From Pseudomonas sp. C1C7 (GTDB lineage: Bacteria > Pseudomonadota > Gammaproteobacteria > Pseudomonadales > Pseudomonadaceae): a stretch of DNA of 64,000 nt. Below are positions 35,751 through 43,659 of this stretch, in pieces. The notes beneath the pieces are model-generated. The model made no database searches. It was not told the origin of the DNA and saw only the letters and a program-made list of their open reading frames with translations. Position 1 is the stretch's first letter. Each line of letters starts with the position of its first letter. The stretch spans positions 1-64,000 of the forward strand of contig NZ_JABFMP010000033.1 in assembly GCF_013359595.1 (NCBI RefSeq). The letters are read 5' to 3'. A program made the position numbers and the translations under genes.

Positions 35751-36305
35751 TCATGCGTGTTCCGGTAATTGATGCTCCCGGCAAATCAACTCAACTTCTC
35801 TCTGCTCCAGGGGTTCCTGGGTCAACCCGCAAAACGCCCTTCCTTCCACGTTCTGATGAAAACGGCACGTGCGACACAGACCGAAACCCGGCACGTCCTC
35901 ACCGCGCTGAACATCTCTGAGCAGCTGGAGCAGCAGATCCTCCAACACGCGCGCATCCGCCCCCATGCGATGTGTGGCGGCAACCAGAAAATCGGGTGGG
36001 ATGACCGCATTCAGCAGCGCCTGCGCCGGTTGGGTCAGTTTCAGATGCACGCTGCGCTTGTCTTTGTCGTCCGGCTGCTTGACCAGCAACCCCTTGCCTT
36101 CCAGGGCCTTGAGCGATTGCGAGACGGTGCCTTTGGTCAGCCCCAGGTATTCGGTGACCGCCAGCGGCGTGTCGGAGTAGCGATTGCAGCGGCCCAGGTA
36201 CATCAGCGCGCTCAGCTGAATCGGCTGCAGGTCGGTGAGCATCGGGTGTTCGCGATACCAGACGCGAGTGAGGCTCGAGAGCCTTTCCAGCAGATCAAAC
36301 AACAC
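35751..36305 (-). CDS. MarR-family transcriptional regulator
   Basis: A 184-residue regulator. The winged helix covers about residues 25-100: IQLSALMYLGRCNRYSDTPL, then VTEYLGLTKGTVSQSLKALE as the recognition region and DDKDKRSVHLKLTQ as the wing. The C-terminal 50 residues extend past a normal MarR and contain four cysteines (FGLCRTCRFH and FCGLTQEPLEQREVELICREH), which could bind a metal or sense redox state. It is divergent from the secreted protein-DUF2024-rof operon and probably represses it. Confidence 0.88.
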   Translation of the reverse strand: MLFDLLERLSSLTRVWYREHPMLTDLQPIQLSALMYLGRCNRYSDTPLAVTEYLGLTKGTVSQSLKALEGKGLLVKQPDDKDKRSVHLKLTQPAQALLNAVIPPDFLVAATHRMGADARVLEDLLLQLLRDVQRGEDVPGFGLCRTCRFHQNVEGRAFCGLTQEPLEQREVELICREHQLPEHA

Positions 36306-36337
36306 GGGGGTGATTCCTGATAGATGAAGTCAATAAA

Positions 36338-36400
36338 TAGTATCGAATAAATACCATATTGACAAAGGATCGACTTGCCGTAGGCTATTGGTATCGATTC
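36338..36400. promoter_or_regulatory. Promoter with flanking MarR-type operator candidates
   Basis: TTGACA (36359-36364) and TAGGCT (36381-36386) form a 16-bp-spaced promoter for the gene at 36430. AGTAT/ATACC arms at 36339-36355 precede the -35 box, and GGTATCGATTC follows the -10 box at about 36390, repeating the GTATCGA of the first site. This layout suits repression by the divergent MarR protein. Confidence 0.45.
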
Positions 36401-36429
36401 GAAACATAATCACCCACGGGAGACGCATC

Positions 36430-37170
36430 ATGAAAACCACACTGGCATTGACCCTCGGCACCCTGTTGGTCGCACCGGCCTGGGCCCACGACGCGCAAGG
36501 CATCAGCAGCGCCAAAGGCAAGGCCGACGCCGCCTTCGATCTGGTTAACACCCGGGTCTTCAAGGACGGCAACGATCTGGTGTTCGAGCAACTGGTCGAC
36601 GGCAAGGCCGGCAGCCGCGTGCCGAGCGCCAAAGGCTCGTTTGCCGGTGCCGAGGTGTACAGCTATGTCTGGCCGACCAGCCTGGACAGCTCCGCGGTCG
36701 GCTTTGAGGCGAAGTCGGGCATTCTCGCGCTCGCGCTGACCTCGCACCCGGACTTCGACGACACCCCGCAGCTGGATGAAAACAAAGACGGCAAGAAGGA
36801 CAACGATGGCGGTCTGTGGCACTCGCACTGGGTGGTGTTGACCAAGGACGAGAGCTGCGGGCCTGGCGGGTTGAAAGTGCGTGACATCCCCAAGGACGCC
36901 AAGCCGAAGCTGCCGGCGACCTGGCCCGGCGCGCCGATCTACATCGACTCCCCCGGCTATGACCTGAGCGTCGAGAAAAACGCGGCGAAGATCCGGGTGC
37001 CGTTGGCGGCGGTCGGCTTTCCCGAAAGCTTCAACTACGACGGCGTGACCGCGGCCCTGAAGGTCAACGCCGATCTGCACAATCCGTTGCTGTGCGTCAG
37101 CAGCGTCTACGACATTGCTTCGGGCGACCTTTCGTTGCCGGGCACCTGGAAACTGAAGGAGAGCAAATGA
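36430..37170 (+). CDS. Exported protein of unknown function, MarR-linked
   Basis: A 246-residue protein with a clear signal peptide (MKTTLALTLGTLLVAPAWA, 19 residues). The mature part contains an Asp/Lys-rich stretch (PQLDENKDGKKDNDGG near 115-130) reminiscent of a Ca-binding loop and WHSHWVV shortly after. No family was recognised with confidence. GGGAG lies 9 bases before the start. Its stop overlaps the DUF2024 start (ATGA), so the two are coupled. Likely periplasmic. Confidence 0.75.
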   Translation: MKTTLALTLGTLLVAPAWAHDAQGISSAKGKADAAFDLVNTRVFKDGNDLVFEQLVDGKAGSRVPSAKGSFAGAEVYSYVWPTSLDSSAVGFEAKSGILALALTSHPDFDDTPQLDENKDGKKDNDGGLWHSHWVVLTKDESCGPGGLKVRDIPKDAKPKLPATWPGAPIYIDSPGYDLSVEKNAAKIRVPLAAVGFPESFNYDGVTAALKVNADLHNPLLCVSSVYDIASGDLSLPGTWKLKESK

Positions 37171-37430
37171 TGAGCATCAAGGTCTTCGATACCCACGTGC
37201 GCACCAAAGACGGCCGTTACTTGCACTTCGATGTGCTGATCGAGGAGAACGATCCGGACCTGGCGAAGACCTATGCGCGCCGGTTTCTTGATGAACAGGG
37301 CGTTCAGGAAGAAGATGTTGCCCAGGACCGCTGCCAGTTCTGTCACGTCGAGCCATCCAACCCGCAAGTGGCCGAGGCCATCGCCCGGCAGGGTTACTTC
37401 ATTCTCAAACTGCAAGGTTGTCGGGAGTAA
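37167..37430 (+). CDS. DUF2024-family protein
   Basis: An 87-residue cytoplasmic protein matching DUF2024: KVFDTHVRTKDGRYLHFDVL at the start and CQFCHVE near residue 58, a possible metal or redox Cys pair. GGAG 5 bases before the ATG and the ATGA overlap with the preceding gene support this start; Met at 37170 is equally placed. Function of the family is unknown. It lies 3 bases before rof. Confidence 0.8.
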   Translation: MMSIKVFDTHVRTKDGRYLHFDVLIEENDPDLAKTYARRFLDEQGVQEEDVAQDRCQFCHVEPSNPQVAEAIARQGYFILKLQGCRE

Positions 37431-37433
37431 CGT

Positions 37434-37712
37434 ATGAACACTTATCAGCCCATGAATTGCGACCTGTACGACTATCTGGAGATCGCCTGCATGCGCGGTT
37501 ACCGGCTGAATGTCGAGCTGCACGATGGCTCGTGCCTGGAGGCGAAGGCGCTCACCACGCGGACGGCGAGCAGCAAGGAGGAGTTTTTGTTGCTCGAATC
37601 CGCTGACGGCCAACAGGAGATCCGTCTGGATCAACTACTGGCCATCACTCCGCTGGATGCGAATGCGCAGTTTGGGCGGGTGGTGTTTTCCGATGCGGTT
37701 TGCAGTTTCTGA
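37434..37712 (+). CDS. rof: Rho-binding antiterminator (Rof family)
   Basis: A 92-residue Sm-like barrel protein. The N-terminus MNTYQPMNCDLYDYLEIACM closely follows E. coli Rof, which binds Rho termination factor and inhibits Rho-dependent termination. The following strands (RLNVELHDGSCLEAKAL; EFLLLESADGQQEIRLDQL) fit the fold. It is the third gene of the operon started at 36430, with 3 bases between stop and start. Why it shares an operon with an exported protein is not obvious. Confidence 0.85.
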   Translation: MNTYQPMNCDLYDYLEIACMRGYRLNVELHDGSCLEAKALTTRTASSKEEFLLLESADGQQEIRLDQLLAITPLDANAQFGRVVFSDAVCSF

Positions 37713-37729
37713 CGCGGTGCCCCTGGACC

Positions 37730-37827
37730 TGTAGGAGCCGAGCTCGCGATGGAAGACCAGACACCGCGGGGCGTCAGGCAGCCAGTGTCATCGTTGACGA
37801 CCATCGCAAGCGTGCTCGCTCCTACAG
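37730..37827. repeat. Diverged REPIN
   Basis: TGTAGGAGCCGAGCTCGCGA on the left and GCAAGCGTGCTCGCTCCTAC on the right, 17 bases after rof. It shares the 420-base gap 37713-38132 with the next two elements. No gene is seen there. Confidence 0.75.
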
Positions 37828-37856
37828 GGTCCGTGGTGAACACAAACACCGAATGC

Positions 37857-37944
37857 CTGTAGGAGCTGTCGAGTGAAACGAGGCTGCGATCTTTTGATTT
37901 TGGAAAACAGGATCAAAAGATCGCAGCCTTCGGCAGCTCCTACA
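37857..37944. repeat. REPIN of the TGTAGGAGCTG family
   Basis: Arms GGCTGCGATCTTTTGATTTT and ATCAAAAGATCGCAGCCTTC around a short loop, nearly the same as the copies at 4.25 and 43.55 kb. Confidence 0.87.
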
Positions 37945-37977
37945 CGGACCAATCGCGATCAGGCCGGCCGGTAGGCC

Positions 37978-38110
37978 GCCTCGCTTTTGATTTTGAGGTG
38001 CCCCGTCGGAAGTCCGAGCGCAGGTTCTGCGCAGTGGGCAACTCGGCATGGATGCCGGGTTAGCCGCCGTAAGGGCGGAACCCTAAGCGGCCGTTACCGC
38101 AGAAATGGAT
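37978..38110. repeat. Degenerate dispersed GC-rich repeat
   Basis: This text includes GATGCCGGGTTAGCCGCCGT and repeated CCGTAAGGGCGGAACC-like pieces that resemble a common pseudomonad intergenic repeat. The assignment is from memory. No coding potential is convincing. Confidence 0.4.
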
Positions 38111-38132
38111 ATGCCCCCAAAAAATGCATCGC

Positions 38133-38882
38133 TCAGACCAGCGACATGCCCCCGTCCACATTCAATTCGATGCCATTGACGAACGAACTGTCGCTGGACG
38201 CCAGATACAGCGCCGCCCGCGCCAGCTCATCCGCCTCGCCCAAACGCCCCGCCGGGATCATGTCTGCCATCATCTGCATGAACCCCGGACGCTGTTCCTC
38301 TGAAACCCCCAATTTGCCAATGATCGCCGTATCCACCGGACCCGGGCTCAGCACGTTCACACGAATCCTGCGCGCACGCAGTTCCAGCGCCCAGTTGCGC
38401 GCAAAGGCGGCGATGGCGGCTTTGGAACCGGCGTACACCGCGTGCCCGTCGAGCACTTTGGTCGCGGCCAGGGAGCTGGTCAGAATGATGCTCGCCCCGT
38501 CGCGCAGCACAGGCGTGATCGACTGCACGCCGAAAAACACCCCGCGTGTATTGATGTTGAATTGCGCATCGAATTCTTCGGGCGTGACCTGCTGCGAAGG
38601 CGTCAGGGTGATGACCCCGGCGTTGGCCATGTAGATATCCAGGCCACCGAACCGCTGGCGTACCTGTTCGGCCACTTCGGTGTGGTGCTCAAGACTGGCG
38701 ACATCGCCCTTGATGCCGATGGCGCCATGGCCGATCTGGCGAACGGCCTCGTACAGAATCTCCTGACGGCGGGCGGTGATGATCACCTGCGCACCCTCTT
38801 TGGCGAACAGGCAGGCCGAGGCCAGGCCAATACCGCTGTTGCCGCCGGTGATCACCGCGACCTTTCCTTGAAGACGTTGCAT
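38133..38882 (-). CDS. SDR-family oxidoreductase
   Basis: A 249-residue classical short-chain dehydrogenase. Start MQRLQGKVAVITGG at 38882, with GGAG 7 bases upstream; the frame's earlier Met at 38957 would add an unconserved leader. Motifs: TGGNSGIG near residue 15, NAG near 86, SSLAA with catalytic Ser, and YAGSK with catalytic Tyr and Lys. It is close to NADP-dependent quinone/aldehyde-type SDRs that are typically regulated by a divergent LysR gene, as here. Substrate unknown. Confidence 0.88.
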   Translation of the reverse strand: MQRLQGKVAVITGGNSGIGLASACLFAKEGAQVIITARRQEILYEAVRQIGHGAIGIKGDVASLEHHTEVAEQVRQRFGGLDIYMANAGVITLTPSQQVTPEEFDAQFNINTRGVFFGVQSITPVLRDGASIILTSSLAATKVLDGHAVYAGSKAAIAAFARNWALELRARRIRVNVLSPGPVDTAIIGKLGVSEEQRPGFMQMMADMIPAGRLGEADELARAALYLASSDSSFVNGIELNVDGGMSLV

Positions 38883-38982
38883 CTGCTGACTCCGCTTGTT
38901 GAAGGAGCGCAGTATTATGTCGCCCGTCCCAATGCCCACCAGTCCAGCGAACGGCACATCAGTTGTGCCCTGGAGTCACACC

Positions 38983-39879
38983 ATGTCGAGCCTGTTGAAC
39001 CAGTCGGCCAGCCTGATTGCCTTCGTCCGCGCGGTCGAAGCCGGCTCGTTCAGCGCCGCCGCGCGCAACGCCGGGACCACGCCCTCGGCCATTTCGAAAA
39101 GCGTCGCCCGGCTGGAGTCGGAGCTCAATGCCAAACTGTTCCGCCGCTCCACGCGCATGCTCAGCCTGACGCCCGAGGGCCAGGCATTTTTCGAGCGGGT
39201 CGCGCCGCTGTTGCAAGCCATCGACGATTCCGCCGACGCCCTGCGCCACACCGGCGGCGCCCGTGGTCATCTGCGGGTGAGCATGCCCAGCGAACTCGGG
39301 CGATTGCTGATGCCGCGGATTCATTCGGTGTTCCTCGCCGATCACCCGGAGGTGGAGCTGGACCTGACGCTGCTCGACCACCATGTCGAGGTGATTCGCG
39401 AGGGTTACGACCTGATCTTCCGCGTCGGCAGCCTCGCCGACAGCGACCTCAAAAGCCGCACGCTGGCCCAGCTGGAAATGGCGCTGGTGGCCTCCCCCGG
39501 GTTTCTCGAGCGATCAGGTCACCCGACGTCCATCGAGGAGCTTCGCGCCCTGCCCTTCGTGCGTTACCAGCTGAATGGTCGGACCTTGCCCATCGTGTTC
39601 GCCAATGGGGAAACGGTGGTGCCGCGTGGGCGTATCGGGCTTGATTCGGGGTTTGGGTTGCGGACCGCGGCATTGGAAGGCATGGGCATCGCCTACCTGA
39701 TGAAATGCACGGTGCAGCGGGATCTGGATAGCGAGGATCTGGTGCAAGTATTGCCAAAGGAAAAACTGCCGGCGCTGGCGATGCATTCGCTGCATGCCTT
39801 TGGCGCGTTAACGCCGATTCGGATCAAGGTGTTTGCCGATTTTGTGCAGAGGGAGTTGCTGCGCCTGAACGAAGGTTGA
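38983..39879 (+). CDS. LysR-family regulator of the divergent SDR gene
   Basis: A 298-residue LysR regulator starting MSSLLNQSASLIAFVRAVEA at 38983 (GGAGTC upstream). The helix-turn-helix is SFSAAARNAGTTPSAISKSV, and the effector domain begins at about residue 90. It is divergent from the SDR gene across 100 bases, the classic arrangement for control of a single oxidoreductase. Confidence 0.9.
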   Translation: MSSLLNQSASLIAFVRAVEAGSFSAAARNAGTTPSAISKSVARLESELNAKLFRRSTRMLSLTPEGQAFFERVAPLLQAIDDSADALRHTGGARGHLRVSMPSELGRLLMPRIHSVFLADHPEVELDLTLLDHHVEVIREGYDLIFRVGSLADSDLKSRTLAQLEMALVASPGFLERSGHPTSIEELRALPFVRYQLNGRTLPIVFANGETVVPRGRIGLDSGFGLRTAALEGMGIAYLMKCTVQRDLDSEDLVQVLPKEKLPALAMHSLHAFGALTPIRIKVFADFVQRELLRLNEG

Positions 39880-39898
39880 TGGTGCATCGCCGATCAAA

Positions 39899-39990
39899 TT
39901 GTGGGAGCGGGCTTGCTCGCGAATGCGGTGTATCAGCCAACGTTAATGTCGACTGATACTCCCTCTTCGCGAGCAAGCCCGCTCCCACAG
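39899..39990. repeat. REPIN of the GTGGGAGCGGGCTTGCTCGC family
   Basis: Near-perfect arms (TGTGGGAGCGGGCTTGCTCG and GAGCAAGCCCGCTCCCACAG) around about 45 bases, between the converging ends of the LysR and polyamine-binding genes. Confidence 0.9.
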
Positions 39991-40011
39991 GGGGTTGGGT
40001 CTATGCCGGGG

Positions 40012-41112
40012 TTATTTGTCGGACTTGATGGCCGTCCACACTCGCGTGCGCACCCGCTCCAGCTTCTGCGGCAATGGCTGCACCACGTACAGCGTCGCCA
40101 GGGCCTGGGGCGTTGGGGTCAGGTTGGGGTTGCCGGTGATTTCCTTGTTGATCATCGGCAGCGAATCCTTGTTCACGTTCGGATAGCCGAGGAAATCGCT
40201 GATCGGGGCGATGACTTTCGGTTCGAGCAAAGTGTTGAGGAATTCGTGGGCCTCCTCGACGTTCTTCGCGCTTTTCGGGATGGCGAAGGTGTCGAACCAG
40301 ATCGGCGCGCCCTCCTTCGGCAGGCGCCAGTCGACCACCACGCCGTTGCCCGCTTCCTTGGCGCGGTTACCGAACTGATAGAAGCTGCCGGAGTAACCGA
40401 TGGCCACGCAGATGTCGCCGTTGGCGATGTCGGTCATGTACTTGGCGGAGTTGAAGTAGGTCACGTAAGGGCGAATCTTGAGCATCAGCGCCTTGGCTTT
40501 TTCGTAGTCAGCCGGGTTCTGGCTGTTGGGGTCCAGCTTCAGGTAATGCAGGGCCAGGGGGAGGATTTCCGATGGCGAGTCGAGCATCGCTACGCCGCAG
40601 GACTTGAGCTTTGCCATGTTCTCGGGCTTGAACACCAGGTCCCAACTGTCCACCGGCGCGTTCTCGCCCAGCGCCGCCTTGACCTTGGCCGGGTTGAAGC
40701 CGATCAGCACGGTGCCGTACATGTAGGGAACGCCGTACTGGTTGCCCGGGTCATTGGCGTCGAGCAGCTTGAGCAGCGCCGGGTCCTGGTGCTGCCAGTT
40801 GGGCAGCTTGGACTTGTCGAGTTTCTGGAACACGCCGGCCTTGATCTGGGTTTCGATGAACTGGTTCGACGGCACCACCAGGTCGTAGCCGGAGTTGCCG
40901 GTCAGCAGCTTGGCTTCCAGGGATTCGTTGGTGTCGAAGGTGTCCCAGGTGACCTTGATGCCGGTGTCGTCGGCAAATTTCTTGGGCACGGCGGGCAGCA
41001 TGTAGTCCGCCCAGTTGTAGACCCTCAACTCGCGCTGTTCGGCGTGAACGGCGCTGGCCAGCAGCGACAGCCCGCAAACTGTGGCGCCCAGGATGCGTTT
41101 CATGGTGTCCAT
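40012..41112 (-). CDS. Polyamine ABC transporter periplasmic binding protein (PotF/SpuD-like)
   Basis: A 366-residue extracytoplasmic solute-binding protein. The signal peptide ends at about VHAEQ (Met at 41103 is an alternative start), then LRVYNWADYMLP, the PotD/PotF opening. Binding-cleft landmarks DTFDTNESLEAKLL, YDLVVPSNQFI, GVPYMYGTVLIGFNP and WFDTFAIPKSAKN follow. It captures putrescine or spermidine in the periplasm. No permease or ATPase lies beside it, so it acts as a solo receptor for a transporter encoded elsewhere, or as a sensor component. Confidence 0.9.
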   Translation of the reverse strand: MDTMKRILGATVCGLSLLASAVHAEQRELRVYNWADYMLPAVPKKFADDTGIKVTWDTFDTNESLEAKLLTGNSGYDLVVPSNQFIETQIKAGVFQKLDKSKLPNWQHQDPALLKLLDANDPGNQYGVPYMYGTVLIGFNPAKVKAALGENAPVDSWDLVFKPENMAKLKSCGVAMLDSPSEILPLALHYLKLDPNSQNPADYEKAKALMLKIRPYVTYFNSAKYMTDIANGDICVAIGYSGSFYQFGNRAKEAGNGVVVDWRLPKEGAPIWFDTFAIPKSAKNVEEAHEFLNTLLEPKVIAPISDFLGYPNVNKDSLPMINKEITGNPNLTPTPQALATLYVVQPLPQKLERVRTRVWTAIKSDK

Positions 41113-41334
41113 GGATCAGTTCCCCAATGTCAGCTCGTTGGTTTTTTTCTGTTTTGTAGACGGCAGTGGCCGCAACAACGGCCAAGGGCAAAGAAGATCA
41201 AGGTCTCTGGTTGTGGCCTCGATTCTTGCTGACAGGTGAGTCGGTTCACAGCGTGAGTCAGGCCAAAAGGGGATCGAAATGGCCAATATCCGTGTCCGGA
41301 TGGATCTGGAAGGGTTTAGAGCAACCATAAAAAA

Positions 41335-41364
41335 ACGCCAGCTCCTTGCGGAACTGGCGTTTTT
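41335..41364. terminator. Two-way terminator after tRNA-Gln
   Basis: ACGCCAG/CTGGCGT arms (41335-41341 and 41354-41360) are preceded by an A run and followed by a T run, so the hairpin can work on both strands. It lies 14 bases past the tRNA 3' end and insulates it from the polyamine-binding gene. Confidence 0.8.
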
Positions 41365-41377
41365 GATACGGCGAATA

Positions 41378-41452
41378 TGGCAGGGGCGGCTGGATTCGAA
41401 CCAACGCATGGCAGGATCAAAACCTGCTGCCTTACCGCTTGGCGACGCCCCT
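41378..41452 (-). tRNA. tRNA-Gln (anticodon UUG)
   Basis: 75 bases including the encoded CCA. Acceptor AGGGGCG pairs with CGCCCCT. The anticodon stem GCAGG/CCTGC encloses TTTTGAT, giving UUG, which reads CAA/CAG. The T arm carries GGTTCGAATCC. It is a single tRNA with a terminator immediately downstream. Confidence 0.96.
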
Positions 41453-41466
41453 GCGAATGTTGCAAT

Positions 41467-41481
41467 GAATGCCTGGCATTC
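41467..41481. other. Perfect 7-bp palindrome upstream of tRNA-Gln
   Basis: GAATGCC and GGCATTC meet around a single central base, 15 bases upstream of the tRNA 5' end. It could be part of the leader or a processing hairpin. No protein binder is proposed. Confidence 0.3.
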
Positions 41482-41528
41482 AATCCCTGCTACACGACCT
41501 GTTTAAGGGTGTGTTTCGGAATGCGCGG

Positions 41529-41580
41529 AAATTTACCAACATTTGTTTCGTCTGTGAAGCCCCTTCGGGTAAATTTTTTT
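41529..41580 (+). terminator. Terminator- or attenuator-like inverted repeat before the amidase
   Basis: AAATTTACC (41529-41537) and GGTAAATTT (41568-41576) are perfectly complementary across 30 bases, and T residues continue to 41580. The stem is AT-rich. It sits 207 bases before the amidase start and no gene on this strand ends here, so a leader attenuator is possible. The rest of 41453-41786 shows nothing clear. Confidence 0.35.
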
Positions 41581-41786
41581 CTTTGAAAACAGCGACTTGT
41601 TAAACGACTTGTTTTGCACTTGGGGCAAAATGCGACGCTACAGTTGAAATCCGGCCTGCGTCGCGTAAGGCTGTGCATCCCGTAACACTATAAAAATACC
41701 CTTCAGAAAAGTGATGTTCCTGTGCTCCAGATCTCCCTCGAGGCAATCCTTTATCGCCTTCCCCTTTCGCTGCCGGTGGTAACCGT

Positions 41787-43496
41787 ATGATCGAAGTCAC
41801 CGAAGTTTCCATTGCTCAACTGCGCGCCGCGCTCGAATCCGGCCAGACCACGGCGGTCGAACTGGTGCAGGCCTACCTCGCCCGCATCGACGCCTTTGAT
41901 GGTCCCCAGACGCCGACCGCGCTCAACGCCATGGTGGTGCGCAACCCCGATGCGCTCAAGGAAGCGCAGGCCTCGGACGAGCGTCGCGCCAAGGGTCAGA
42001 CCCTCGGCCCGCTCGACGGCATTCCCTACACCGCCAAGGACAGTTACCTGGTCAAGGGCCTGACCGCGGCATCCGGCAGCCCGGCCTTCAAGGACCTGGT
42101 TGCTTACCGCGATGCCTTCACCGTCGAGCGTCTGCGAGCCGGCGGGGCGATCTGCCTGGGCAAGACCAACATGCCGCCAATGGCCAATGGCGGCATGCAG
42201 CGCGGGGTCTATGGTCGCGCCGAGAGCCCGTACAACGCTGACTACCTCACCGCCCCTTTCGCGTCCGGTTCGTCCAACGGTGCCGGTACGGCAACTGCCG
42301 CCAGCTTTGCGGCGTTCGGTCTGGCCGAGGAGACCTGGTCCAGCGGTCGCGGCCCGGCGTCGAACAACGGTCTGTGCGCCTACACGCCTTCGCGCGGGGT
42401 GATTTCGGTGCGCGGCAACTGGCCGCTGACGCCGACCATGGACGTGGTTGTGCCTTTCGCCCGGACCATGGCCGACCTGCTCGAAGTGCTCGATGTGGTG
42501 GTGGCCGAAGATCCGGACAAACGCGGCGACCTGTGGCGTCTGCAGCCGTGGGTGCCGATTCCGAGCGTCGCTTCGGTGCGCCCTGCTTCTTACCTTGAGC
42601 TGGCGGCAAAGGCCGACTCGCTGGCGGGCAAGCGTTTCGGCATTCCTCGCATGTACATCAATGCCGACGCTGAAGCCGGCACCAGCGAAGCGCCGGGCAT
42701 TGGTGGCCCGACCGGCCAGCGCATCAACACCCGTCATTCGGTGGTCGAGCTGTGGCAGCTGGCGCGCCAGGCGCTGGAAACCGCGGGCGCCGAAGTGATC
42801 GAGGTGGATTTCCCGCTGGTTTCGAATTGCGAAGGCGATCGTCCGGGAGCGCCGACGGTGTTCAATCGCGGGATCGTCTCCAAGGAGTTCCTGCACCATG
42901 AGTTGTGGGATCTGACGGCGTGGGCGTTCGATGATTTCCTGCAGGCCAACGGCGACCCGAAGCTCAATCGTCTGGTGGATGTCGATGGTCCGCAGATATT
43001 CCCGCACGAACCCGGCACCCTGCCGAACCGCGAGGGTGATCTGGTGGCGGGGATGGATGAATACGTGAAGATGGCCGAGCGCGGGATTACGCCGTGGGAT
43101 CAGATCAGTACCGTGCCTGATGGCCTGCGTGGGCTGGAGCAGACCCGCAAGATGGACCTTGAGGACTGGATGGATCGCCTGGGTCTGGATGCGGTGCTGT
43201 TCCCGACGGTGGCCGACGTGGGCCCGGCGGATGCGGACGTCAATCCGGCATCGGCTGATATCGCCTGGAGCAACGGGATCTGGGTGGCCAACGGCAACCT
43301 CGCCATCCGCCACCTGGGCGTACCGACGGTGACCGTGCCCATGGGTGTGATGCCGGACATCGGCATGCCGGTGGGCCTGACCTTTGCCGGTCGTGCCTAT
43401 GATGATTCGTCGTTGCTGCGTTTTGCGGCCGCGTTCGAATCCACCGGCAGCAAGCGCCAGATTCCACCGCGTACGCCGCCGTTGTCAGCCAAGTAA
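41787..43496 (+). CDS. Amidase-signature family hydrolase
   Basis: A 569-residue enzyme with the Lys-Ser-Ser triad of the amidase signature family: Lys near residue 84 (GIPYTAKDSYLVKG), cis-Ser in SGSSNGAGT near 160, and the nucleophile in ETWSSGRGP near 182. The nucleophile block is unusual: most members read DTGGSIR. The C-terminal part (NGIWVANGNLAIRHLGVPTV; GMPVGLTFAGRAYDDSSLL) is typical. It hydrolyses a carbon-nitrogen amide bond, substrate not predictable. It stands alone, with no adjoining transporter or regulator. Confidence 0.88.
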   Translation: MIEVTEVSIAQLRAALESGQTTAVELVQAYLARIDAFDGPQTPTALNAMVVRNPDALKEAQASDERRAKGQTLGPLDGIPYTAKDSYLVKGLTAASGSPAFKDLVAYRDAFTVERLRAGGAICLGKTNMPPMANGGMQRGVYGRAESPYNADYLTAPFASGSSNGAGTATAASFAAFGLAEETWSSGRGPASNNGLCAYTPSRGVISVRGNWPLTPTMDVVVPFARTMADLLEVLDVVVAEDPDKRGDLWRLQPWVPIPSVASVRPASYLELAAKADSLAGKRFGIPRMYINADAEAGTSEAPGIGGPTGQRINTRHSVVELWQLARQALETAGAEVIEVDFPLVSNCEGDRPGAPTVFNRGIVSKEFLHHELWDLTAWAFDDFLQANGDPKLNRLVDVDGPQIFPHEPGTLPNREGDLVAGMDEYVKMAERGITPWDQISTVPDGLRGLEQTRKMDLEDWMDRLGLDAVLFPTVADVGPADADVNPASADIAWSNGIWVANGNLAIRHLGVPTVTVPMGVMPDIGMPVGLTFAGRAYDDSSLLRFAAAFESTGSKRQIPPRTPPLSAK

Positions 43497-43553
43497 GCAA
43501 GCCCACACATTGGTTTTGTGTCGATCACAAAATCTGTGCTCGCTGCCAATACT

Positions 43554-43631
43554 TGTAGGAGCTGTCGAGTGAAACGAGGCTGCGATCTTTTCAAGGCAAG
43601 ATCAAAAGATCGCAGCCTTCGGCAGCTCCTA
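43554..43631. repeat. REPIN of the TGTAGGAGCTG family, short loop
   Basis: Arms with GGCTGCGATCTTTT and AAAAGATCGCAGCC, slightly shortened at both the loop and the right end. It separates the convergent amidase and SphA-like genes. Confidence 0.85.
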
Positions 43632-43659
43632 GGGGGGTTGGTGGATATAGTGGGTTCGG

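Noticed and set aside
35564..35920. 118-codon plus-strand frame upstream of and overlapping the MarR gene
   Set aside because: The second half is the MarR shadow and the first half has no ribosome site or known family.
40012..41455. Genomic island attachment site at tRNA-Gln
   Set aside because: No integrase gene and no second copy of the tRNA 3' end seen in the window.
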